A stretch of DNA of 64,000 nt from Mesorhizobium sp. 113-3-3. Lineage in GTDB: Bacteria > Pseudomonadota > Alphaproteobacteria > Rhizobiales > Rhizobiaceae. The stretch's first letter is position 1, and every line of letters starts with the position of its first letter. The DNA lies in assembly GCF_016756495.1 (NCBI RefSeq), contig NZ_AP023243.1, positions 1,240,001 through 1,304,000 of the forward strand. The letters run 5' to 3'. Shown here in pieces: positions 37,950 through 48,603 of the stretch. The notes under the pieces were generated by a model. That model had not been told where the DNA came from. It made no database searches and saw nothing but the letters and a program-made list of their open reading frames with translations. Made by a program: the position numbers and the translations under genes.

Positions 37950-38612
37950 TCAGCGGCTACCAAAGATCGCCGAGCCGACCCTGACGCTGGTGGCGCCGAA
38001 GGCGATGGCGGTCTCGTAGTCGCCGGACATGCCCATGGACAGCTTTTCGACGCCGGCCTCGCGCGCAAGCTTCTCCAGCAAAGCGAAGTGCGGACCGGGG
38101 TTCTCGTCCGCCGGTGGGATGCACATCAGGCCTTCGACTGCGAGGCCGTGGACATCGCGGCAGCGGGCGACGAAGGCCACCGCGTCTCGCGGCTCGATGC
38201 CGGCCTTCTGCGGCTCGGAGCCGGTGTTGACCTGTACATAGAGTTTCGGTGCGCGGCCTTGCCGTGCGATCTCCTTGGCGAGTTCGGCGGCGATCTTGTC
38301 GCGGTCGACCGTCTCGATGACGTCGAACAGCGCCACCGCTTCCTTGGCCTTGTTCGATTGCAGCGGCCCGATCAGATGCAATTCGATGGCGGGAAAAGCC
38401 TGCTTCAGATCAGGCCATTTGCCTTGCGCCTCCTGCACGCGGTTCTCGCCGAAGACGCGCTGGCCGGCCTCGATGACGGGGCGGATGTCGGCGGCGTCAA
38501 AGGTCTTGGAGACGGCGACCAGCGTCACCGCGCCGGCCTCGCGGCGGGCCTCCTGCTCGGCGGCGGCGATCTTCGCCTGGACCGCGAAAAACTGCTGAAC
38601 GGTGTCACCCAT
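37950..38612 (-). CDS. YggS/PLPBP family pyridoxal phosphate homeostasis protein
   Basis: A 220-residue single-domain TIM-barrel PLP-binding protein. The start at 38612 (MGDTVQQFFAVQAKIAAAEQ) gives normal length. The PLP lysine lies in VTLVAVSKTFDAADI (about residue 36); other landmarks are FGENRVQEAQGKW, IELHLIGPLQSNKAKEAV and LSMGMSGDYETAIAFGATSV ending VRVGSAIFG. Family members maintain PLP and amino acid homeostasis without known catalytic turnover. It is divergent from leuS across about 155 bp. Confidence 0.96.
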   Translation of the reverse strand: MGDTVQQFFAVQAKIAAAEQEARREAGAVTLVAVSKTFDAADIRPVIEAGQRVFGENRVQEAQGKWPDLKQAFPAIELHLIGPLQSNKAKEAVALFDVIETVDRDKIAAELAKEIARQGRAPKLYVQVNTGSEPQKAGIEPRDAVAFVARCRDVHGLAVEGLMCIPPADENPGPHFALLEKLAREAGVEKLSMGMSGDYETAIAFGATSVRVGSAIFGSR

Positions 38613-38768
38613 ATGCAAATCCCGCTGTTTTGACCCGCGTTTTTGGCCGCCGCGATGCCCATATGGTTGACGGGTTTGCCAAACCATGGTGAACACCCGG
38701 ACCACATTCCCTGAACCGCAGAGTCAGTCGCCCGCGGTTCGCGCCTGCTTTTAAGTGAAAAACGTCCC

Positions 38769-41393
38769 ATGGCAACCGAACGATACAATCCGCGCGCGTC
38801 AGAGCCCAAATGGCAGAAGGCCTGGGCCGAAAAGAAGCTGTTCGAAGCGCGCAATGACGACCCGAAGCCGAAATACTACGTGCTCGAGATGTTTCCCTAT
38901 CCGTCAGGGCGCATCCATATCGGCCACACCCGCAATTATACGATGGGCGACGTGGTGGCGCGCTACAAGCGGGCCAAGGGTTTCAACGTGCTGCACCCGA
39001 TGGGCTGGGACGCCTTCGGCATGCCGGCCGAAAACGCGGCGATGCAGAACAAGGTCCATCCCAAGGAATGGACCTACCAGAACATCGCCACCATGCGCGA
39101 GCAGCTCAAGGTCATGGGCCTGTCGCTGGACTGGGCGCGCGAGTTCGCCACTTGCGACGTTGACTACTACCACCGCCAGCAGATGCTGTTCCTCGATTTC
39201 GTCGAGAAGGGGCTAGTGACGCGCAAATCCTCCAAGGTCAACTGGGACCCGGAGGACATGACGGTGCTCGCCAACGAGCAGGTTATCGACGGGCGCGGCT
39301 GGCGCTCCGGCGCGTTGGTGGAACAGCGCGAACTGACGCAATGGTTCTTCAAGATCACCGATTTTGCGCAGGACCTGCTGGATTCGCTCGACGGCCTCGA
39401 CGAATGGCCGGAAAAAGTGAAGCTGATGCAGCAGAACTGGATCGGCCGTTCGGAAGGCCTGCTGATCCGCTGGCCTCTGGCCTCGGACGTTGCCGGCGAG
39501 CACGAGCTGGAAGTCTACACGACGCGGCCCGACACCATTTTCGGCGCCTCGTTCATGGCCGTTGCCGCCGACCATCCGCTGGCCAGGAAGGCCGCCGAGA
39601 CCAATCCGGAACTGGCGAAGTTCATCGACGATATCAGACATATGGGCACTTCGGTGGCCGCGCTTGAGACGGCCGAGAAGAAGGGTTTCGACACCGGCAT
39701 CCGCGTCGTCCATCCGTTCGACGACAGCTGGACGCTGCCCGTCTATGTCGCCAATTTCGTGCTGATGGAGTACGGCACCGGCGCCATCTTCGGCTGCCCG
39801 TCCGGCGACCAGCGCGATCTCGACTTCGCCAACAAATACGGCCTGCCGGTGATCCCGGTGGTGATGCCGGAAGGCGGCGACGCCAAGACCTTCCAGATCA
39901 CGGAAGAGGCCTATGTCGACGACGGCGTGATGATCAATTCGCGCTTCCTCGACGGCATGAAGCCGGACCGCGCCTTCGACGAAGTGGCGAAGCTGCTGGA
40001 GCAGAAGACGATCGGCAACCGGCCGATGGCCGAGCGCAAGGTGAATTTCCGCCTGCGCGACTGGGGCATTTCGCGCCAGCGCTACTGGGGCTGCCCGATC
40101 CCGATGATCCATTGCGAGGATTGCGGCGTGGTGCCGGTGCCGAAGGCCGACCTGCCGGTCAAGCTGCCCGACGACGTCGATTTCGACCGGCCGGGCAACC
40201 CGCTCGACCGGCATCCGACCTGGCGGCATGTGAAGTGCCCGCAATGCGGCAAGGACGCACGCCGCGAAACCGACACGATGGACACTTTCGTCGATTCGTC
40301 CTGGTATTTCGCTCGCTTCACCGCGCCCTGGGCGCATGAACCGACCGATCCCAGGGCGGCCAATGAATGGCTGCCGGTCGACCAGTATATCGGCGGCATC
40401 GAGCACGCGATCCTGCACCTGCTCTATTCGCGCTTCTTCACTCGCGCCATGCGCGAGACCGGCCATGTCGACCTGGCCGAGCCGTTCAAGGGCCTTTTCA
40501 CGCAAGGCATGGTGGTGCACGAAACCTACCGCGCCGGATCGGCTTCGAACGGCCGCTGGCTGGCGCCGACCGAGGTGCGGCTGGAGGGCGTCGAGGGTGA
40601 ACGCCGCGCCTTCGACATCGCCACCGGGGAGCCTGTCACCATCGGCCCGCTGGAGAAGATGTCGAAGTCGAAGAAGAACACGGTGAGCCCCGAGGACATC
40701 ACCGACGGCTACGGCGCCGATACGGCGCGCTGGTTCATGCTGTCGGATTCGCCGCCCGAGCGTGACGTCGAATGGACCGATGATGGCGCCGCCGGCGCGC
40801 ACCGCTTCATGCAGCGCATCTGGCGGCTGGTGTCGACGGCCGCCGAGACGCTGGCAGGCGTCAAGCCCGTAGCGGCTGACACCGGCGAGGCGGGAGCGGT
40901 CTCGAAGGCCACGCACAAGATCCTGAAGGCGGTCGGCGAGGACATCGAGAAGCTCGGCTTCAACCGCGCCATCGCCCGCATCTATGAACTGGCCAATGTG
41001 CTGACCACGCCGCTCAACCAGGTGGCGGAAGGCAAGGCCGATCCGGCACTGCAAGGCGCCTGCCGCCAGGCGGTGGAGATCCTGGTGCATCTGATCGCGC
41101 CAGTGATGCCGCACCTGGCCGAAGAGTGCTGGGAGGCGCTCGGCGGCACCGATCTGGTCGCCGAACGGCCATGGCCGGTCTTCGACCTGGCGCTGGTCGT
41201 CGACAATGAAGTGACCTATCCGGTGCAGGTCAACGGCAAGAAGCGGGGGGATTTGACAATTGCCCGCGACGCGGACCAAGGTGCGGTCGAAAAAGCGGTA
41301 TTGGCTCTCGACTTCGTGCAGAAAGCGCTCGAAGGTAAGGCTCCGCGCAAGGTGATCATCGTGCCGCAGAGGATCGTCAATGTCGTTGCCTGA
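38769..41393 (+). CDS. leuS: Leucyl-tRNA synthetase
   Basis: An 874-residue class Ia synthetase. The HIGH motif is [20 protein letters not shown] (about residues 43-62) and the KMSKS loop is [16 protein letters not shown]. The CP1 editing domain shows [20 protein letters not shown] and later [20 protein letters not shown] zinc-knuckle-like pair CEDC and CPQC is present ([31 protein letters not shown]), and the anticodon-binding helical domain follows. It attaches leucine to tRNA-Leu. The 3' end overlaps lptE by 14 bp, so the two are coupled. Confidence 0.99.
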   Translation: MATERYNPRASEPKWQKAWAEKKLFEARNDDPKPKYYVLEMFPYPSGRIHIGHTRNYTMGDVVARYKRAKGFNVLHPMGWDAFGMPAENAAMQNKVHPKEWTYQNIATMREQLKVMGLSLDWAREFATCDVDYYHRQQMLFLDFVEKGLVTRKSSKVNWDPEDMTVLANEQVIDGRGWRSGALVEQRELTQWFFKITDFAQDLLDSLDGLDEWPEKVKLMQQNWIGRSEGLLIRWPLASDVAGEHELEVYTTRPDTIFGASFMAVAADHPLARKAAETNPELAKFIDDIRHMGTSVAALETAEKKGFDTGIRVVHPFDDSWTLPVYVANFVLMEYGTGAIFGCPSGDQRDLDFANKYGLPVIPVVMPEGGDAKTFQITEEAYVDDGVMINSRFLDGMKPDRAFDEVAKLLEQKTIGNRPMAERKVNFRLRDWGISRQRYWGCPIPMIHCEDCGVVPVPKADLPVKLPDDVDFDRPGNPLDRHPTWRHVKCPQCGKDARRETDTMDTFVDSSWYFARFTAPWAHEPTDPRAANEWLPVDQYIGGIEHAILHLLYSRFFTRAMRETGHVDLAEPFKGLFTQGMVVHETYRAGSASNGRWLAPTEVRLEGVEGERRAFDIATGEPVTIGPLEKMSKSKKNTVSPEDITDGYGADTARWFMLSDSPPERDVEWTDDGAAGAHRFMQRIWRLVSTAAETLAGVKPVAADTGEAGAVSKATHKILKAVGEDIEKLGFNRAIARIYELANVLTTPLNQVAEGKADPALQGACRQAVEILVHLIAPVMPHLAEECWEALGGTDLVAERPWPVFDLALVVDNEVTYPVQVNGKKRGDLTIARDADQGAVEKAVLALDFVQKALEGKAPRKVIIVPQRIVNVVA

Positions 41394-41958
41394 TCGGGAA
41401 AAGACGGAGCTGAGCCGTCTGCTGCGCCGCGTCGCGCTTGCCGGCCTTGTCGGCTCGCTGGCGCTGGTTTCGGCCTGCACGGTGCGGCCGCTCTATTCCA
41501 ACGCGCCGTTGTCGACGGGAGTGAGCGCCAATGCCGAACTGGCGTCGATCGCCATCAAGCCGGTCAAGACGCGTTACGCCCAGCAGGTGCGCAACAATCT
41601 GATCTTCGGCTTCGGGCGTGGCGCCGGCGAACCGGCGTCGCCGCTTTATTCGCTGGATCTCAGCGTGACCGAAGCTGTTGAATCCTCGGCCCTCGTGCAG
41701 GTCGGCACCGATGAGGACGAGCCGACCGCCGGCTCGGTGACGCTCACCGCCAATTATACGCTGACCGATGCGAAAACCGGCGCCGTCATCACAGTCGGCA
41801 AGCGTTCTATCACCTCGTCCTTCGACAGGCCGCGCCAGGAATTTGCCTCGTATCGCGCGCAGATCGACGCCGAGAACCGCGCCGCGCGCGAATTGGCGGA
41901 GGCGCTGCAGCTGTCCATCGCCCAAGATATGGTCCGGCACGGCAAGAAGGCTGGCTAG
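41380..41958 (+). CDS. lptE: LPS-assembly lipoprotein LptE
   Basis: A 192-residue lipoprotein. A signal peptide with lipobox LVSAC (cysteine about residue 33) is followed by TVRPLYSN, the start of the LptE/RlpB mature protein. The mature part alternates beta strands ([27 protein letters not shown]) and a terminal helix ([20 protein letters not shown]). With LptD it forms the outer-membrane translocon for lipopolysaccharide. It overlaps leuS; in many rhizobia holA follows lptE, but here no such gene follows before ftsK. Confidence 0.93.
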   Translation: MSLPDREKTELSRLLRRVALAGLVGSLALVSACTVRPLYSNAPLSTGVSANAELASIAIKPVKTRYAQQVRNNLIFGFGRGAGEPASPLYSLDLSVTEAVESSALVQVGTDEDEPTAGSVTLTANYTLTDAKTGAVITVGKRSITSSFDRPRQEFASYRAQIDAENRAARELAEALQLSIAQDMVRHGKKAG

Positions 41959-42002
41959 CGCCACCTTATTTCCACGCAAAACGTTGCCTCGATCCTGATG
42001 CA

Positions 42003-42038
42003 CGGCCCGCTTCGCGACGGCCGGGAGTTTTCTTTTTT
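42003..42038 (+). terminator. Probable terminator of leuS-lptE
   Basis: A short G+C stem (CGGCC at 42003-42007 with GGCCG at 42019-42023, or CCCG with CGGG) is followed directly by TTTTCTTTTTT at 42028-42038. The position 45 bp after the lptE stop and the strong T tract support termination, though the stem is short. Confidence 0.5.
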
Positions 42039-42056
42039 GACCCGACGCATGTGCAT

Positions 42057-42089
42057 GAGTGGGTGATCGTGGATGACGATCACCCACTC
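42057..42089. other. Perfect 14-bp hairpin upstream of ftsK
   Basis: GAGTGGGTGATCGT (42057-42070) and ACGATCACCCACTC (42076-42089) pair without mismatch around the loop GGATG. No T run follows in either direction, so it is not a standard terminator. It lies 126 bp upstream of the ftsK start and could be an operator, an RNA structure in the leader or a repeat remnant. Confidence 0.6.
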
Positions 42090-42214
42090 GAATCCGGCAC
42101 GTGCGCCATCGCCGCGAAAGATGCGTTTCGGCCGCTCCAAAAGCGCCGGCGGGAAGCAACTGTTAACCACTCGCTCCCTATGTCTCAGCAGACATTTCAG
42201 CGTGAGTCTTGAGA

Positions 42215-44803
42215 ATGGAATCCAAGCGTTTTCCTCGGGTCAGTTCATTGAAGCCAGCTTCGCCCGATGACCCCGAGGGAAAGCGTTTCAGCGGCCCGGG
42301 CGGCAAGCTGGACGGCCAGCAGTCGGGCGCCGCCGCGGGCGGCAATTTCCCGCCGCCTGTCGATCTCGGCGGCAACGAAAGTCCAGCCTGGCAGGAGTAT
42401 TTCTTCCTGGCGCCCAATGTGCGGTTTACCCGCACGCCGGACTATGAAGCCAGCCCGCGCCATCCGCGCCAGGTCACCTCCGAGCAGGACGAACAGCCGG
42501 CACCGCCGGCGCGGCAACCCGTCGCACAGCCTGCCGCGACCACGACGTCGTCCGTGCTCCCGTCCTCGGCATCGGCTGCGGCGATGAAGAGCCGGAACGC
42601 CGCTTTGGAAGCCGCCCGGCCGCCCGCCGGCGACAAAGCCGTGATGCATGAAAGATCGCCGGCCTCGGTTCCGCCAAGGCATACCAGCGAAAAGGCGCGG
42701 ACTGTCGTGACGGCCGGTGCGAGGGCTGCCGCGACGGCACGTGCATCCGCACCGGCCGCGTCCGCCCAGGCAATGGCGGCGCCGGCCAGGACGACAGGCC
42801 GCGAAACCGTCCGCTGGCCCTATCTGTCGGATCACGTCTTCTTCGAGCTCATGGCGCCCTACATGATCGAAGGTTCGTCGCCCACGCCGCGAGCCGTCCC
42901 GGCGCCCCGCGTGTCCGCGCCTGTTGTTGTCCCTGGACGCGTCGACGCCCGCGCCGCGCCCACGGCCGACCCGACCGCGTCGTTCCGCGTCATCGACTGG
43001 CTTCCAGGCCAGCAGGCCCCTGCCGCTTTGCCGGATGTCCGGCCGGCCAACTCCAACGAAGCCGTGGTTCAGCCGGCGGCGGCAGGTGTGCCGCAGCGAG
43101 CCCGGGATCGGGTCGCAGCCCCGGCAGTCGCGGGCAATGCCGCTCCGGCGCAAGGTGCGCAAGTCGCGGAGGAGGCCGTTCAGGCCCCAGCTGCGCGCGC
43201 GTCTTCGCCGCTGCCAAGGGTCGGCAAGATCGTGCCGGCCACGACCGGCGAGGCGTATGAACTTCCCTCCGAGGAACTGCTGCAGCAGCCGCCGGAAGGG
43301 CAGGGTTTCTATATGTCGCAGGAGCGGCTCGAGCAGAATGCCGATCTCCTGGAAAGCGTGCTGGAGGATTTCGGCGTCAAGGGCGAGATCATCCACGTTC
43401 GCCCGGGTCCGGTCGTCACCCTCTACGAGTTCGAGCCGGCGCCGGGCGTCAAATCGTCCCGCGTCATCGGCCTCGCCGACGACATCGCCCGCTCCATGTC
43501 GGCGATCTCGGCGCGCGTCGCCGTCGTGCCCGGCCGCAACGTCATCGGCATCGAGCTGCCGAACGAAACGCGCGAGACCGTCTATTTCCGCGAGCTGATC
43601 GAATCGCAGGGTTTCCGCAAGACCAGCTGCAAGCTGGCGCTTTGCCTCGGCAAGACCATCGGCGGCGAGCCTGTCATCGCCGAACTGGCGAAGATGCCGC
43701 ATCTGCTCGTCGCCGGCACCACCGGCTCCGGCAAGTCGGTTGCCATCAACACCATGATCCTGTCGCTGCTCTACCGGCTGAAGCCGGAAGAATGCCGGCT
43801 GATCATGGTCGATCCGAAGATGCTGGAACTCTCGGTCTATGACGGCATCCCGCATCTTCTGACGCCCGTCGTCACCGATCCCAAGAAGGCGGTCACCGCG
43901 CTCAAATGGGCGGTGCGCGAGATGGAGGACCGCTATCGCAAGATGGCGCGGCTCGGCGTGCGCAACATCGACGGCTACAATGAGCGCGCCGCCCAAGCCC
44001 GCGACAAGGGCGAGGCGGTCGTCATGACGGTGCAGACCGGCTTCGAAAAGGGCACCGGTGAGCCGCTGTTCGAGCAGCAGGAAATCGACCTTGCGCCGAT
44101 GCCCTACATCGTCGTCATCGTCGACGAGATGGCCGACCTGATGATGGTCGCCGGCAAGGAGATCGAAGGCGCCATCCAGCGCCTGGCGCAGATGGCGCGC
44201 GCCGCCGGCATCCATCTGATCATGGCGACGCAGCGTCCCTCGGTCGATGTCATCACCGGCACGATCAAGGCCAACTTCCCGACCCGCATCTCCTTCCAGG
44301 TCACCTCCAAGATCGACAGCCGTACCATTCTGGGCGAGCAGGGCGCCGAGCAGCTGCTCGGCCAGGGCGACATGCTGCACATGATGGGCGGCGGGCGCAT
44401 TTCGCGCGTGCACGGCCCCTTTGTCTCCGACGCGGAGGTCGAGCATGTCGTGGCGCATCTGAAGGCCCAGGGACGCCCGGAATATCTGGAAACCGTGACA
44501 GCCGACGAGGATGACGAAGAGGTCGAAGACGACCAGGGCGCGGTCTTCGACAAGGGATCGGTCGCGGCCGAGGACGGCGATTCCAGCTATGAGGAAGCGG
44601 TCAAGGTGGTGGTGCGCGACAAGAAGTGCTCGACGTCCTACATCCAGCGCCGCCTGGGCATCGGCTACAACCGCGCCGCATCCCTGGTCGAGCGCATGGA
44701 GAAGGAAGGCCTGGTCGGCGCGCCCAACCATGTCGGCAAGCGCGAGATCATCATGGGCCGGCGCCCGCCGGTGGCCGCGCCTGACGACGACGGCGTGGAA
44801 TGA
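42215..44803 (+). CDS. ftsK: FtsK/SpoIIIE-type DNA translocase without membrane domain
   Basis: An 862-residue protein. The N-terminal about 350 residues have no membrane segments; they are Ala/Pro-rich and disordered, interrupted by two aromatic islands ([18 protein letters not shown] and [18 protein letters not shown]). The motor follows: alpha domain, then beta domain with Walker [17 protein letters not shown] and Walker [14 protein letters not shown]. The gamma domain is a winged helix ([20 protein letters not shown]) that reads KOPS-type sequences and activates XerCD. Many rhizobia carry this soluble FtsK plus a membrane-anchored one. An acidic stretch ([13 protein letters not shown]) precedes gamma. 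Confidence 0.95.
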   Translation: MESKRFPRVSSLKPASPDDPEGKRFSGPGGKLDGQQSGAAAGGNFPPPVDLGGNESPAWQEYFFLAPNVRFTRTPDYEASPRHPRQVTSEQDEQPAPPARQPVAQPAATTTSSVLPSSASAAAMKSRNAALEAARPPAGDKAVMHERSPASVPPRHTSEKARTVVTAGARAAATARASAPAASAQAMAAPARTTGRETVRWPYLSDHVFFELMAPYMIEGSSPTPRAVPAPRVSAPVVVPGRVDARAAPTADPTASFRVIDWLPGQQAPAALPDVRPANSNEAVVQPAAAGVPQRARDRVAAPAVAGNAAPAQGAQVAEEAVQAPAARASSPLPRVGKIVPATTGEAYELPSEELLQQPPEGQGFYMSQERLEQNADLLESVLEDFGVKGEIIHVRPGPVVTLYEFEPAPGVKSSRVIGLADDIARSMSAISARVAVVPGRNVIGIELPNETRETVYFRELIESQGFRKTSCKLALCLGKTIGGEPVIAELAKMPHLLVAGTTGSGKSVAINTMILSLLYRLKPEECRLIMVDPKMLELSVYDGIPHLLTPVVTDPKKAVTALKWAVREMEDRYRKMARLGVRNIDGYNERAAQARDKGEAVVMTVQTGFEKGTGEPLFEQQEIDLAPMPYIVVIVDEMADLMMVAGKEIEGAIQRLAQMARAAGIHLIMATQRPSVDVITGTIKANFPTRISFQVTSKIDSRTILGEQGAEQLLGQGDMLHMMGGGRISRVHGPFVSDAEVEHVVAHLKAQGRPEYLETVTADEDDEEVEDDQGAVFDKGSVAAEDGDSSYEEAVKVVVRDKKCSTSYIQRRLGIGYNRAASLVERMEKEGLVGAPNHVGKREIIMGRRPPVAAPDDDGVE

Positions 44804-44842
44804 TCGGCCGCCCTTTCGGCAATCGGACTTCTTCCCACGCAT

Positions 44843-44876
44843 AATGAAAATGGCCGGTCACCCGGCCTTTTTCATT
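44843..44876. terminator. Bidirectional terminator between ftsK and the transaldolase gene
   Basis: The core GGCCGG (44852-44857) pairs with CCGGCC (44862-44867) around the loop TCAC, extended by AATGAAAA/TTTTTCATT on the flanks (44843-44876) with one mismatch. U-rich tails occur on both strands. It sits between convergent genes. Confidence 0.85.
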
Positions 44877-44890
44877 GAAGCGGCGCGATC

Positions 44891-45547
44891 TCAGCCGATC
44901 TTCTGGCCGGTCTTGGCCCAGTCGGCGAGGAACTGTTCCAGGCCCTTGTCGGTCAGCGGGTGCTTGACCAGCGCCTTCAGCGTCGCTGGCGGCGCCGTGA
45001 TGACATCAGCACCGATCAGGGCCGCCTGCTTGACGTGGTTCACCGTGCGCACCGATGCCGTCAGGATCTCGGTCTGGAAATCGTAATTGTCGTAGATCTG
45101 GCGGATCTCCTGGATCAGCTCCATGCCGTCCGAGCCGGTGTCGTCGATGCGGCCGACGAAGGGCGAGATGAACGAGGCCCCAGCCTTGGCGGCGAGCAGC
45201 GCCTGGTTGGCCGAGAAGCACAGCGTGACGTTGACCATGCGGTTCATCTGGGTGCGGATCGTCTTGCAGGCCTTGAGGCCGTCCAGCGTCAGCGGCACCT
45301 TGATGCAGACATTGGGGGCGATCTTGGCCAGCACCTCGGCCTCAGCCATCATGTCCTTGTATTCGGTCGCCACGACTTCGGCCGAAACCGGGCCAGCAAC
45401 GATATCGCAGATCTGCTTGGTGACGTCGGCGATCTTGCCGCCCGATTTGAGAATCAGCGACGGATTGGTGGTGACGCCGTCGAGCAGCCCCAGATCATTC
45501 AGCTCACGGATATCCTTGATGTCGGCGGTGTCGACAAAAAATTTCAT
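44891..45547 (-). CDS. fsa: Fructose-6-phosphate aldolase / type 3B transaldolase
   Basis: A 218-residue TIM-barrel enzyme beginning [20 protein letters not shown]. The short length and [28 protein letters not shown] (Schiff-base lysine in IKVP, about residue 84), [20 protein letters not shown] and [20 protein letters not shown] define the FSA/TalC subgroup. Alphaproteobacterial members are usually annotated as transaldolase; whether this one prefers sedoheptulose-7-phosphate transfer or fructose-6-phosphate cleavage cannot be decided by eye. It is divergent from priA. Confidence 0.95.
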   Translation of the reverse strand: MKFFVDTADIKDIRELNDLGLLDGVTTNPSLILKSGGKIADVTKQICDIVAGPVSAEVVATEYKDMMAEAEVLAKIAPNVCIKVPLTLDGLKACKTIRTQMNRMVNVTLCFSANQALLAAKAGASFISPFVGRIDDTGSDGMELIQEIRQIYDNYDFQTEILTASVRTVNHVKQAALIGADVITAPPATLKALVKHPLTDKGLEQFLADWAKTGQKIG

Positions 45548-45637
45548 GGCGGTCTCCTGACGATTTCCTCGTGCTTGGGAAGGCACGTTCAGCGTTGCTC
45601 TTTGATCTAGACCAAAGTCGGGGCAAGGTCACGCCTC

Positions 45638-47821
45638 ATGATTGAAGATTCGCCCTTTGTCGCAGCCGCGCCGGTGCTGGTGCCGATGCCTGCCGAACGC
45701 CCCTACACCTATGCCGTGCCGGCCGGCATGCGCGTGGTGCCGGGGTCGATCGTGCGCGTGCCGCTCGGGCCGCGCCAGGTCGCCGGCATTGTCTGGGACG
45801 GCGTGGTCGAGACCGTCGACGCGAAAAAACTGCGCCCGATCGAACGGGTTTTCGACTGTCCGCCGATAGACCGTTCGATGCGCCGTTTCGTCGACTGGGT
45901 GGCGCAATACACATTGTCGGCGCCCGGCATGGTCGCGCGGATGCTGCTGCGAGCGCCCGAAGCCTTTGACCCGGAACCGTGGATCGAGGGGCTGCAGCGC
46001 ACGCTTATCGTTCCCGACCGGATGACGGATGCGCGGGCGCGTGTATTGGAGACCGCCGAGGGCGGGCTGGCCTGGACACGATCCGGCCTTGCTCACGCCG
46101 CCGGCGTGTCGTCGACGGTGATCGAGGGGCTGAAGGCGCAAGGCGTGTTCGAGACGGTGATGATCCCGCCGCGCCCGGTGGTGGCAGCACCCGACCCGAG
46201 CTATGCCGTGCCGGAATTGATGCCGGACCAGAGTGACGCCGCATCGATGCTGCGCGCCAACGTCGCGGCCGGCGCCTTCAACGTCGCGCTGCTCGATGGC
46301 GTCACCGGGTCGGGCAAGACGGAGGTCTATTTCGAGGCGGTGGCGGCGGCACTCGACCGGGGCAAGCAGGTGCTGATCCTTTTGCCGGAAATCGCGCTGA
46401 CCCACGCTTTCCTCGAACGCTTCCAGCAGCGCTTCGGCGCCAAGCCGGGCGAATGGCATTCCGACCTGCCGCCCAGGATGCGCGAAAAAGTCTGGCGGCA
46501 GGTGGCTGAGGGCACGGTGCGCGTCGTTGCCGGCGCGCGCTCGGCGCTGTTCCTGCCGTTCAAGGAGCTTGGCCTGATCGTGGTCGACGAGGAGCACGAC
46601 CCCGCCTACAAGCAGGAAGACCGTGTCTTCTACAATGCGCGCGACATGGCGGTGGTGCGCGGCCATATTGGCGGCTTCCCGGTGGTGCTGGCGTCGGCGA
46701 CGCCATCGGTCGAGAGCCGGGTCAATGCGAGCCAAGGCAAATACAACAGAGCCGTCCTCTCCGCCCGTTTCGCCGAGGCGGCGCTGCCGCAATTGAAGTC
46801 GATCGACATGCGGCGCGCCCCGCCGGCGCGCGGCGGCTTCCTGTCGCCAGTGCTGATCGACCATATGCGCAAGACACTGGAGAAGAAGGAACAGTCGCTG
46901 CTGTTCCTCAACCGGCGCGGCTACGCGCCGCTGACGCTGTGCCGGGTCTGCGGCCACCGTTTCGGCTGCCCGGTCTGTTCGGCATGGCTGGTCGAGCATC
47001 GCTTCCGCGGCCAGCTGGTCTGCCATCATTGCGGACACAATGAACGCCGCCCCGAAGCCTGCCCGGAATGCGGCACGCTCGATCATCTGGTTGCCTGCGG
47101 CCCGGGCGTCGAGCGCATCGCCGAGGAGGTCGTCACGCATTTCCCCGATGCGCGCACCATCGTTCTGTCATCCGACCTGATGGGCGGTGTGCGGCGGCTG
47201 CGGTTGGAACTGGAGGCCATCGCCGATGGTGAAGCCGACATCGTCATCGGCACGCAGCTTGTCGCCAAGGGGCACAATTTTCCCAACATGACGCTGGTCG
47301 GCGTCGTCGATGCCGATCTCGGTCTCGCCAATGGCGATCCGCGCGCCGCCGAGCGCACTTTCCAACTGCTCAGCCAGGTGACAGGCCGCGCCGGCCGCAC
47401 CGGCAAGAAGAGCCTCGGCCTGCTGCAGACTTTCCAACCCGATCATCCGGTGATGCGGGCAATCGTCTCGGGCGATGCCGAGGCTTTTTACGAACGCGAG
47501 ATCGCCGAGCGCGAACGGGCGGCACTGCCGCCCTTCGGCCGGCTGGCCGGCGTCATCGTCAGCGCGGTGACGCGCGCGGAAGCGGAAGGGCATGCGCGCG
47601 GCCTGCGCCGCGCCGCGCCGGAGGCCAAGGATCTGTTCGTGCTGGGGCCAGCCGAGGCGCCGCTCTCCCTGCTCGGCGGTCGCCACCGCTTCCGCCTGCT
47701 GATCCAGGGCGAACGGCGCGCCGACATGCAAGGCTTTATCCGCGCCATGCTGGCCAATGGGCCGAAGCAGCGCGGTTCGGTGCGGGTGCAGGTGGATATC
47801 GACCCGCAGAGCTTTTTGTAA
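45638..47821 (+). CDS. priA: Primosomal protein N' (replication restart helicase PriA)
   Basis: A 727-residue helicase that reloads the replisome at stalled forks. The N-terminal about 200 residues are the 3'-DNA-binding domain. The helicase shows Walker A DGVTGSGKTEVYFEAV (about 226), Walker B LIVVDEEHDPAYKQED, LASATPSVES, and the two-zinc cysteine cluster CRVCGHRFGCPVCSAW ... CHHCGHNERRPEACPECG (about 439-478). Motifs V/VI follow (IVIGTQLVAKGHNFPN, then LLSQVTGRAGR). It is 90 bp from the divergent transaldolase gene. In many rhizobia priA lies close to atpH; here about 4.8 kb separates them. Confidence 0.97.
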   Translation: MIEDSPFVAAAPVLVPMPAERPYTYAVPAGMRVVPGSIVRVPLGPRQVAGIVWDGVVETVDAKKLRPIERVFDCPPIDRSMRRFVDWVAQYTLSAPGMVARMLLRAPEAFDPEPWIEGLQRTLIVPDRMTDARARVLETAEGGLAWTRSGLAHAAGVSSTVIEGLKAQGVFETVMIPPRPVVAAPDPSYAVPELMPDQSDAASMLRANVAAGAFNVALLDGVTGSGKTEVYFEAVAAALDRGKQVLILLPEIALTHAFLERFQQRFGAKPGEWHSDLPPRMREKVWRQVAEGTVRVVAGARSALFLPFKELGLIVVDEEHDPAYKQEDRVFYNARDMAVVRGHIGGFPVVLASATPSVESRVNASQGKYNRAVLSARFAEAALPQLKSIDMRRAPPARGGFLSPVLIDHMRKTLEKKEQSLLFLNRRGYAPLTLCRVCGHRFGCPVCSAWLVEHRFRGQLVCHHCGHNERRPEACPECGTLDHLVACGPGVERIAEEVVTHFPDARTIVLSSDLMGGVRRLRLELEAIADGEADIVIGTQLVAKGHNFPNMTLVGVVDADLGLANGDPRAAERTFQLLSQVTGRAGRTGKKSLGLLQTFQPDHPVMRAIVSGDAEAFYEREIAERERAALPPFGRLAGVIVSAVTRAEAEGHARGLRRAAPEAKDLFVLGPAEAPLSLLGGRHRFRLLIQGERRADMQGFIRAMLANGPKQRGSVRVQVDIDPQSFL

Positions 47822-47871
47822 GGTCGCGACGTCGGCGATAGGCTGCTGGCCAGCGAGAAACGGAAGATCAT

Positions 47872-48567
47872 ATGAAAACCCTTGGCTTGCTCGGCGGCAT
47901 GAGCTGGGAATCGACCGCCATCTACTATCGCCTGCTCAACGAGATCGTGCGCGAGCGCCTTGGCGGGCTGCATTCGGCGAAGCTGCTTCTGTGGTCGTTC
48001 GACTTTGCCGAGATCGCCGAGCGGCAGCATCACGGCGACTGGGACGGCGCCGGCGTGCTTCTGGTCGAGGCGGCGCGCAAGCTGGAGGCGGGCGGCGCGC
48101 AAGGGCTGCTTCTGTGCACCAACACCATGCACAAACTGGCTGACCAGGTGCAGGCGTCGGTGTCGATCCCGCTGATCCACATCGCCGACGCCACCGCGAC
48201 GGTGATCCAGCGCGCCGGCATGCAGCGTCCGGCGCTGCTGGCGACGCGCTTCACCATGGAGCAGGATTTCTACAAGGGCCGGCTCGCCGACAAATACGGC
48301 CTGTCGCCGGTTGTGCCCGATGCCGCGGGACGCGACATGGTGCATCGCATCATCTATGACGAGCTCTGTCAGGGCATCGTCACCGAAGCCTCGAAGGCGG
48401 CTTACATCGAAGAGGCCGAACGGCTGCGCCGTGACGGGGCCGCCGACAGCATCATCATGGGCTGTACGGAAATCACCATGCTGATCGGACAGGACGATTT
48501 CGACATTCCGGTGTTCGACACGACGCACATCCATGCCGAGGCGGCCGTGGAATTCATGCTGTCCTGA
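47872..48567 (+). CDS. Aspartate/glutamate racemase family protein
   Basis: A 231-residue cofactor-independent racemase-like protein beginning MKTLGLLGGMSWESTAIYYR, the YgeA/RacX-type N-terminus. The two catalytic cysteines are present in LLLCTNTMHKLAD (about residue 82) and IIMGCTEITMLIG (about residue 195), so racemisation of an acidic or broad-specificity amino acid is plausible. The start follows CGGAAGATCAT. It sits 50 bp after priA and could be cotranscribed; no other racemase pathway gene is nearby. Confidence 0.92.
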   Translation: MKTLGLLGGMSWESTAIYYRLLNEIVRERLGGLHSAKLLLWSFDFAEIAERQHHGDWDGAGVLLVEAARKLEAGGAQGLLLCTNTMHKLADQVQASVSIPLIHIADATATVIQRAGMQRPALLATRFTMEQDFYKGRLADKYGLSPVVPDAAGRDMVHRIIYDELCQGIVTEASKAAYIEEAERLRRDGAADSIIMGCTEITMLIGQDDFDIPVFDTTHIHAEAAVEFMLS

Positions 48568-48603
48568 AGCAATCTGTCCTGAAGCGATTCAAGGGAAAGC
48601 GTG

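Noticed and set aside
42245..44842. 865-codon minus-strand open frame opposite ftsK
   Set aside because: A shadow frame: His/Arg/Asp-rich composition, no motifs, while the plus strand encodes the full FtsK motor.
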